NCBI GenBank assembly: GCA_002171315.2
Contig: NHFS02000063.1
Coordinates: 4,376-15,469 of the forward strand
DNA length: 11,094 bases
From: Euryarchaeota archaeon TMED117
GTDB taxonomy: Archaea; Thermoplasmatota; Poseidoniia; Poseidoniales; Poseidoniaceae
Direction: 5' to 3'
Position numbers and translations under genes: made by a program. Below are positions 6,172 through 11,094 of the stretch, one piece after another (position 1 is the first letter of the stretch; every line of letters begins with the position of its first letter). Below the pieces are notes generated by a model. The model worked only from the letters and a program-made list of their open reading frames with translations. It made no database searches and was not told where the DNA came from.

Positions 6172-7419
6172 TCAGATGAGATTAGAATCAGTAATCCATT
6201 GCACGAGGAGTGCAAATGGGAGAATGAGAATTGGCGTTAAAATTCGCGTAAAAGCGGCTCTTGGTCGTGCTAAACGTGCCGATGTGAGGTCAAACATGCG
6301 GACTAGAAACATCGTAGATGTTGTCAGGAAACTTCCGATGAGTGGTAGTTCCCATGATATTGTCAAATCCATTGCAAAGATGGTGAGCAGGGTGAGTGCA
6401 AAACCGAGAACAGCTCCGTGAATGTAGGATGAGGGAATGCCTTGCTTGTGTGCTCTCCACCAGGCTAATGATCGATGTTCATGCAGCAATTGAATCATGT
6501 TATCTCCCACGAGTCCTGCTGCAAAGGCAGAACTCAAAATAAGTCCAGAACGTTGGATTGTTCCTGTATCAAGTTTGGTAGGTTCGACCAATGCCAGAAG
6601 TATTCCTAAAGTCAAAAATCCAGCGACACCATTGTAGGCCAGTGTTGACATTGTGCGGTTATTGGTTACAATACCAGTTCGAAGTGCAATCGATGTTTTT
6701 GCTGGAATCAAACGTTCGTTCTCTCGAGTGATCGTGGGGGAGGGGCCATGGCCAATCTCAACCAAACCATCGCTATTGTATTGGTGAGTTGCGCATTCTT
6801 CGAATTCTTTGTTGTGGCTGGCAATAAGAAGAGCATGTCCTTTCCCTCTGAGATAATGGATGTCTTCAATTAGACTCACTCGAGAGGCTTGGTCCAATCC
6901 AGATCCTGGCTCATCTAAGAAAATAAGACGTGGATCGGATGAGGTAAATCCTGGAATAAGTCCCGCAAGCATGGCAACCTTTCTGCGTTGACCTCCAGAT
7001 AATTGTGCAATCAAGTCATGTTTCCTATGTTTGAGGTTATACCGTTCAAGCATCGAATCCATTTCTATTCTTGAGCCAGTCAAATCCATTGCAGTAAGGA
7101 GGTGTTCTTCCATGCGTTGGCTCCCCATACATCCATCTGCTTGTAAGGTCAGACCAAACGGATGTTTGGGTTTGCCTGCTTTGCCTGATTTATCGATCAA
7201 CAGTTCCCCGTGATGATGTACTGAACCCGATTCAAGAGGGATGAGGCCTGTTGCTGTTTCGATAATGGTTGACTTTCCTTCTCCATTTGTTCCATTGAAT
7301 AAAATCACTTGGCCGCTAGAAACTTGAAGGTTTAATTTTGATAAAACAGTTCTCATTCCTCTGCGAACAGTTACGTTGTTCATGCTAAGCAACGCATCCG
7401 TCATGGTTTGTCCAAGCAT
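6172..7419 (-). CDS. ccmA: Fused heme-export ABC transporter: CcmA ATPase plus CcmB-like membrane domain
   Basis: The N-terminal part (about residues 8-225) is a complete ABC ATPase: Walker A GTNGEGKST at 43-51, Q93 as likely Q-loop, signature LSGGQ at 140-144, Walker B LIFLDE at 165-170 with catalytic E170, D-loop SGLD at 173-176, and H202 as switch histidine. The short, single-domain form and the position before ccmC point to CcmA, the ATPase of the CcmAB heme-handling transporter. The remaining 190 residues hold about five hydrophobic helices (about 258-279, 290-312, 332-352, 358-378, 392-410). A charged stretch (HEHRSLAWWRAHKQG, 313-327) sits where CcmB has its conserved cytosolic loop, so the C-terminal half is probably a shortened, divergent CcmB, which normally has six helices and about 220 residues. 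Both halves lie in one uninterrupted frame. The start is ATG 7419, with ATG 7404 (M6) possible; neither has a good Shine-Dalgarno sequence. It is the first gene of the minus-strand run, 61 bases from the divergent rhomboid gene. Confidence 0.82.
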   Translation of the reverse strand: MLGQTMTDALLSMNNVTVRRGMRTVLSKLNLQVSSGQVILFNGTNGEGKSTIIETATGLIPLESGSVHHHGELLIDKSGKAGKPKHPFGLTLQADGCMGSQRMEEHLLTAMDLTGSRIEMDSMLERYNLKHRKHDLIAQLSGGQRRKVAMLAGLIPGFTSSDPRLIFLDEPGSGLDQASRVSLIEDIHYLRGKGHALLIASHNKEFEECATHQYNSDGLVEIGHGPSPTITRENERLIPAKTSIALRTGIVTNNRTMSTLAYNGVAGFLTLGILLALVEPTKLDTGTIQRSGLILSSAFAAGLVGDNMIQLLHEHRSLAWWRAHKQGIPSSYIHGAVLGFALTLLTIFAMDLTISWELPLIGSFLTTSTMFLVRMFDLTSARLARPRAAFTRILTPILILPFALLVQWITDSNLI

Positions 7420-7480
7420 CGCCTATGAATGAATGCTACGACAGGACAACAGCCATTAGAAACAAACGATTGGACGTTCT

Positions 7481-8530
7481 ATGGGGCTCCTATTACTGGA
7501 AACATTCGGCCCCATTGAATGGATTTTGTTGACCGTTTGGATACTTGCTATTTCTGCTCCAATCATCTATTCTCTAAAAAATAAAACTCCAGTTGCGTTA
7601 GGGATTTCTGTCGCCTTACTTCTTGGTTATATTGTTCAGTACTCCTGGGTTGTCATGAGGAATTACCAAATCGACGTCAATTTCGTCTGGGCAGATTTCA
7701 TGCTTATTCCAACTCGAATTGATTCACCTACTTGGTTACATACACTCGCGAGTGCTGGTTTTTTGCATAGTCAAAGTGATGTAACGCATGTACTTGGTAA
7801 CGTTTTGGTGATTGCTCTTGTTGGAATTCCACTTGAACAACGACTTGGAACAAACCGCTTCATTGCAGTCTACATTCTTGGGTTATTGGGTGGTTCAATC
7901 GCATGGGTCTTGTTCAATATTGACTCTTCTACACCGTCTTGGGGAGCTTCAGGGGCAGCCTTTGGCTTGCTCGGAGCATATCTCTCAGGATGGCCGAGAG
8001 ATGAGATTCCATTCCCACTTATTCTGATACGTCCATGGCCTGTGACGATTATTGCTCTCTTCTACTTCGGATTTGAACTCATTCGAGCATTCTCGACTGT
8101 TGGCCTCGGCACCTACTCCACAGTTGCTCATATGGCTCACATAGGAGGATTCGTATTGGCTTACGCTGCTGTACCGTTCATTGCCAAAGGAGGGCCATAT
8201 CCTCTTGGTGTCGTCGACGGAGGGCCGAAAGGATTTGGTAACGCTCGTGCCAGGCTCGATCGGATAAAAGCCAACATGGTGGATCTTTCAACAATAGATG
8301 ATCCGTGGACTGAACTCGGGTTTGATTTGCCTAAGAACTTGAAAGAACCATTTCGAAAACTTAGAGAGGCATCTGATGAGGCAGAAACACGGCTTGCTTG
8401 GATGGAGCACATCGCAGATGCAGGAAGTTGTCCAGTATGTTCTTCTCAACTCGGAATGGTTGAGCGAAAAGATGGCCCTCAATTGCAGTGTTCCAAACAA
8501 CCATCACATCTTTCATGGCCTGAAAATTAA
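7481..8530 (+). CDS. Rhomboid-family intramembrane serine protease with a cysteine-containing C-terminal tail
   Basis: Rhomboids cut transmembrane helices of substrate proteins inside the membrane. The 349-residue product shows the full catalytic set: H103 and N107 in HVLGN (the HxxxN of the second core helix), the serine S157 in GASG at 155-158, and H220 in AHMAHIGG. EQRLG at 119-123 matches the loop after the second core helix. Two extra hydrophobic segments lie before the core (about 12-30 and 38-57). After the last helix, which ends near 235, follows a soluble tail of about 115 residues, probably cytosolic. It ends in C317-P-V-C320, C337 and H343, spaced like a small zinc-binding knuckle. 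The start is ATG 7481, without a visible Shine-Dalgarno sequence. It is divergent from ccmAB and 65 bases upstream of the subtilase on the same strand. Its substrate cannot be told from the sequence. Confidence 0.92.
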   Translation: MGLLLLETFGPIEWILLTVWILAISAPIIYSLKNKTPVALGISVALLLGYIVQYSWVVMRNYQIDVNFVWADFMLIPTRIDSPTWLHTLASAGFLHSQSDVTHVLGNVLVIALVGIPLEQRLGTNRFIAVYILGLLGGSIAWVLFNIDSSTPSWGASGAAFGLLGAYLSGWPRDEIPFPLILIRPWPVTIIALFYFGFELIRAFSTVGLGTYSTVAHMAHIGGFVLAYAAVPFIAKGGPYPLGVVDGGPKGFGNARARLDRIKANMVDLSTIDDPWTELGFDLPKNLKEPFRKLREASDEAETRLAWMEHIADAGSCPVCSSQLGMVERKDGPQLQCSKQPSHLSWPEN

Positions 8531-8582
8531 CCAAGAAATAACGCAATAGATTGAACGTTACAACGATAGCATCAAAATAGAC

Positions 8583-8588
8583 GAGGTG
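8583..8588 (+). promoter_or_regulatory. Shine-Dalgarno sequence of the subtilase gene
   Basis: GAGGTG lies 7 bases before ATG 8596 and sets this as the start rather than the second in-frame ATG at 8608. The upstream stretch 8531-8582 is A+T-rich, but I see no convincing TATA box in it. Confidence 0.7.
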
Positions 8589-8595
8589 TTGGTCT

Positions 8596-11094
8596 ATGTT
8601 GGCCATTATGTCGAATCTACGATATCAACAGTCTCGAACACCGGCTTTTTTGCTGGTATTTCTTCTGCTATTGGTTCCCTGCACTGCGTTTGTCAGTTCT
8701 CAAGAAAGTGCAGGACCTTCTTTAGAGGTGACGCATATGCCGGCAATTCTTGTCGATGGCTTGCCTCCACTCATGTGTGGTGATGACATTTGCGAGCGCC
8801 CTCTTCGAGAATATGACAGAGATGGACGTCCTGCAGCGCAAGAATACGGATGGTGGAATTCTTACGGACCTGATTTGGATTGGAATGGAATGGATGATCG
8901 CCTACAGCGTGTTATCGACGGAATGGATTCCATATCTCCGACTGCTATCATTGGACCCGATGGGAAAAAGACAGTAGCAATTGTTGTAGATTATGCCTGG
9001 CATCCAACAGATACCGAAATCATTCAACTCAAAAATGTGCTAAACCAACACGGATGGATTGGTGAAGATCAAGGCGCTTGGTTTTCAGAACTCCGCAGCA
9101 TTGATTCCCTCGTAGTTGATAAGGTTCCAGTATCAGCTTTAATGGATATTTATTTCCTTGATGGAGTTGTTGTTATTGAAATGCAAAATGTCATGGCTCC
9201 TTCAAATGATATTGCAGCTCGCGCCTCCAAGGCAAGAGATTCAGAGTTCTATGGAAATTATATTTCTGAACAAGGGTTGACTGGAGCAGGGGTTGTCATC
9301 GCAGTTCTTGATACGGGCGTGGACAATGAACACCGTTCTTTGAACGATTTCGATGATCAAAATGATGATCCAGATCCGGATCCTAATTCCTATAGCGATC
9401 AAAAATGGTTTGGAGGATTTGATGCTACAAGTCCAAATCCAAACCAAGACGGTTCAGTTGATCCTGATGATGGCAATGGCCACGGCACTCACGTCGCAGG
9501 ATCTGCTCTGGGAACTGGAAGTTCCACAGCTGTGCATAGAGGTACCGCACCAGGAGCAGGGCTTGTTGATATCAAGGTTCTTTCAGATGGTGGTGGGACG
9601 AACTCACAAGCAAGTTTGGCTGGTCTTCAATGGATGATTGATAACCAAGATACAGACTGGGGTATCGATAATGACTATCGTGGAATTCAAATTGGTTCGA
9701 TGTCATTTGGTTCAATAAGTTCTCCCCTAAATGCAGGGGATCAAGGAGACAACGGTACTGGGGCAGAAGCGAATTTGGTCAATACCGCAACTGAAAACGG
9801 TATTATTTGTGTGGTTGCTATCGGTAACGACGGAAGTAATCGTGTTCCTTCTCCGGCAAGTGCAGATGGTGCCATTACCGTTGGTTCTGTTACCGATAAA
9901 AATACAGTAGATCGTGAGGATGACGAGTGGGATGATTATTCAAATTGGGGGCCTCGACTTTCCGATCAGGATGATGATGATTGGGACGAACTTAAGCCAG
10001 ACATAACCTCTTATGGGACAAATATCTATTCAGCTACAGCAGCAACAGCGCCTCTAATTCCTGGACAAGTTGCAAGTGCAGACAACGATTATGACGAAAA
10101 AACAGGAACGAGTATGGCAACTCCAATCGCATCCGGTGTTATCGCTCTCATGTTAGAGGCAGATTCTTCTCTTTCCCCTCAAGATGTTAAGGACAATTTA
10201 AGGAATTCATCAGAAGTACGTGGTAATCCATCTGAATCAGGTGTTAGCGACCGATGGAATGATAAGTATGGATTCGGAATTATCGATGCAAATTGCGCAG
10301 TATCTTTGATTATGGAAATTGTTTGTGGGACTGATACTGTCATACGAGCTCCAACGAGTGATGTTAACGTAAGTTTCCCCGTAAACGGAACGTGGCTCCT
10401 TAGTGGTGATACCACACGGATTTCTGGAAATGTTAATACAACCGAAGTCGATTATTCCAAGGTTGAAATATATCTCGAAAGAAGATATGCTCCAAATTGG
10501 CAAGGCGTCCCGAAGATGATTTTGAATTGGACAGAAGCAAGTGGGCCTGTTGATAATTGGTTCCTTGACGTGTTGATTGAGGATTCGTGGGTTGAATATA
10601 CTGATAGTACCTACTATGACTTCATTCGAGTGTACGCTCGAGCTACAGGCGACGAAGGAAATGAGTCAAATCCTTCAATCCGTGACATAAAAGTTTCCAG
10701 GATGGGTGTTTCAATTGAAACTCCCACGTTAAGAGAGGTGCTTGAAGGATCAGTGCAAGTTACTGGCGAGGTTGAAGGTGTCGAGCATGATCGAATCGAA
10801 TATCGAGTTGATGGAGGGGAATGGAAATTCGGTACTACTTTGAATGGGAAGAATGGTAACGGCCAAGATGGTCTGGATGACTGGGAGTTCACATGGGACA
10901 CCACTGAGATCGAAGATGGTTCGAGAGACTTTTCAATTCGCATGGTCAACAAATCGGGTTTGTCATCTCCCGTAGCAACAAGGGCGTTTAACATCGATAA
11001 TATCGCTCCAGCGCCAGCATTAAGATTCAATGGTGATGTTGAAATCTTCGATCAACAATTACCTGCTGAAACAGTTTATTCAGGAAGTTTGCTC
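8596..11094 (+). CDS. Secreted subtilisin-family (S8) serine protease with Ig-like repeats, 3' end cut by the window
   Basis: The frame runs open for 833 codons to the window edge. A signal peptide follows a short basic start: hydrophobic residues 16-28, with likely cleavage near 31-36. Next come C61/C66, then D93-L-D-W-N-G-M-D-D101, which fits a DxDxNGxxD calcium loop. About 124-197 looks like an I9-type propeptide, the built-in chaperone and inhibitor of subtilases. The catalytic domain (about 213-565) has D239 in VLDTGVD, H296 in GHGTHVAG, the oxyanion-hole N411 in AIGND and nucleophile S506 in GTSMATP, so it should be active. The D-to-H distance (57 residues) is long because of an Asp-rich insert (251-264); a second acidic patch is at 456-466. 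From about 575 the protein is beta-rich. Residues 706-803 form a bacterial-Ig-like repeat (EYRVDGGEW, then TWDTTEIEDGS). Such enzymes degrade protein outside the cell or at its surface. The missing end may hold more repeats or an anchor. Confidence 0.93.
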   Translation, partial: MLAIMSNLRYQQSRTPAFLLVFLLLLVPCTAFVSSQESAGPSLEVTHMPAILVDGLPPLMCGDDICERPLREYDRDGRPAAQEYGWWNSYGPDLDWNGMDDRLQRVIDGMDSISPTAIIGPDGKKTVAIVVDYAWHPTDTEIIQLKNVLNQHGWIGEDQGAWFSELRSIDSLVVDKVPVSALMDIYFLDGVVVIEMQNVMAPSNDIAARASKARDSEFYGNYISEQGLTGAGVVIAVLDTGVDNEHRSLNDFDDQNDDPDPDPNSYSDQKWFGGFDATSPNPNQDGSVDPDDGNGHGTHVAGSALGTGSSTAVHRGTAPGAGLVDIKVLSDGGGTNSQASLAGLQWMIDNQDTDWGIDNDYRGIQIGSMSFGSISSPLNAGDQGDNGTGAEANLVNTATENGIICVVAIGNDGSNRVPSPASADGAITVGSVTDKNTVDREDDEWDDYSNWGPRLSDQDDDDWDELKPDITSYGTNIYSATAATAPLIPGQVASADNDYDEKTGTSMATPIASGVIALMLEADSSLSPQDVKDNLRNSSEVRGNPSESGVSDRWNDKYGFGIIDANCAVSLIMEIVCGTDTVIRAPTSDVNVSFPVNGTWLLSGDTTRISGNVNTTEVDYSKVEIYLERRYAPNWQGVPKMILNWTEASGPVDNWFLDVLIEDSWVEYTDSTYYDFIRVYARATGDEGNESNPSIRDIKVSRMGVSIETPTLREVLEGSVQVTGEVEGVEHDRIEYRVDGGEWKFGTTLNGKNGNGQDGLDDWEFTWDTTEIEDGSRDFSIRMVNKSGLSSPVATRAFNIDNIAPAPALRFNGDVEIFDQQLPAETVYSGSLL

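Noticed and set aside
5434..7419. System II (ResB/CcsA) cytochrome c assembly
   Set aside because: An ABC ATPase followed by a short six-helix CcmC-type protein and a CcmD-like protein fits System I; no ResB-like protein is seen.
8674..8685. Lipoprotein signal (LVPC) in the subtilase signal peptide
   Set aside because: The residue before Cys is Pro, which does not fit a lipobox; an ordinary signal peptide cleavage is likelier.
9353..9637. Open frame of 94 codons on the plus strand
   Set aside because: It lies in another frame inside the subtilase catalytic domain and has low-complexity Met/Ile content, so it is a shadow frame.
10614..11030. Open frame of 138 codons on the minus strand opposite the subtilase end
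   Set aside because: It is antisense to the Ig-like region, Ser/Pro-rich and without recognisable motifs. The plus-strand frame is continuous with the protease.
1..11094. CRISPR arrays, tRNA or rRNA genes, insertion sequences, integrase or defence genes
   Set aside because: No repeat arrays, RNA-gene patterns or mobile-element proteins were seen by eye on either strand; almost all bases are accounted for by the listed genes.

Overview
The window reads as a piece of an archaeal chromosome, most likely a marine planktonic euryarchaeon of the Poseidoniales (Marine Group II) or a close Thermoplasmatota relative. The archaeal call rests on a clear NMD3-type 60S-export/ribosome-maturation protein homologue, which bacteria lack, and on an archaeal-type bifunctional phosphoglucose/phosphomannose isomerase. 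The lineage guess is an inference from gene style: a large secreted subtilase with Ig-like repeats, compact gene packing, moderate G+C. No marker gene fixes it. I see no rRNA, tRNA, CRISPR array, insertion sequence or integrase, and no gene-free stretch longer than about 80 bases.

Layout. (1) 67-2391, minus: a 774-residue polytopic membrane protein resembling GT-C-fold glycosyltransferase-like proteins, with a soluble C-terminal tail. (2) 2464-3078, plus: a stand-alone M23 metallopeptidase-fold protein without a signal peptide. (3) 3082-7419, minus: a tightly packed run, read in the order ccmA-ccmB-like fusion, ccmC, ccmD-like 49-residue protein, nmd3, sugar-phosphate isomerase. Gaps are 6, 5, 9 and 37 bases, so this is probably one operon. 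(4) 7481-8530, plus: a rhomboid intramembrane serine protease with a cysteine-containing cytosolic tail. (5) 8596 to the right edge, plus: a secreted subtilisin-family protease, cut by the window end. At the left edge (1-29, minus) another gene may begin.

How they fit together. The ccm genes form a heme-export/handling module of cytochrome c maturation System I (ABC transporter CcmAB, heme-handling CcmC, small membrane anchor CcmD). The later components (CcmE, CcmF, thiol-redox partners) are not in the window. The module is co-directional with two housekeeping genes, one for ribosome biogenesis and one for sugar-phosphate isomerisation. The rhomboid and subtilase are adjacent on the opposite strand, but nothing shows a functional partnership.

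I do not see a convincingly new multi-gene system. The points most worth a second look are the fused CcmA-CcmB transporter, the 49-residue CcmD with a tail like that of CcmC, the variant WWD motif in CcmC, the solitary non-secreted M23 domain in an organism without murein, and the Cys-containing tail of the rhomboid.
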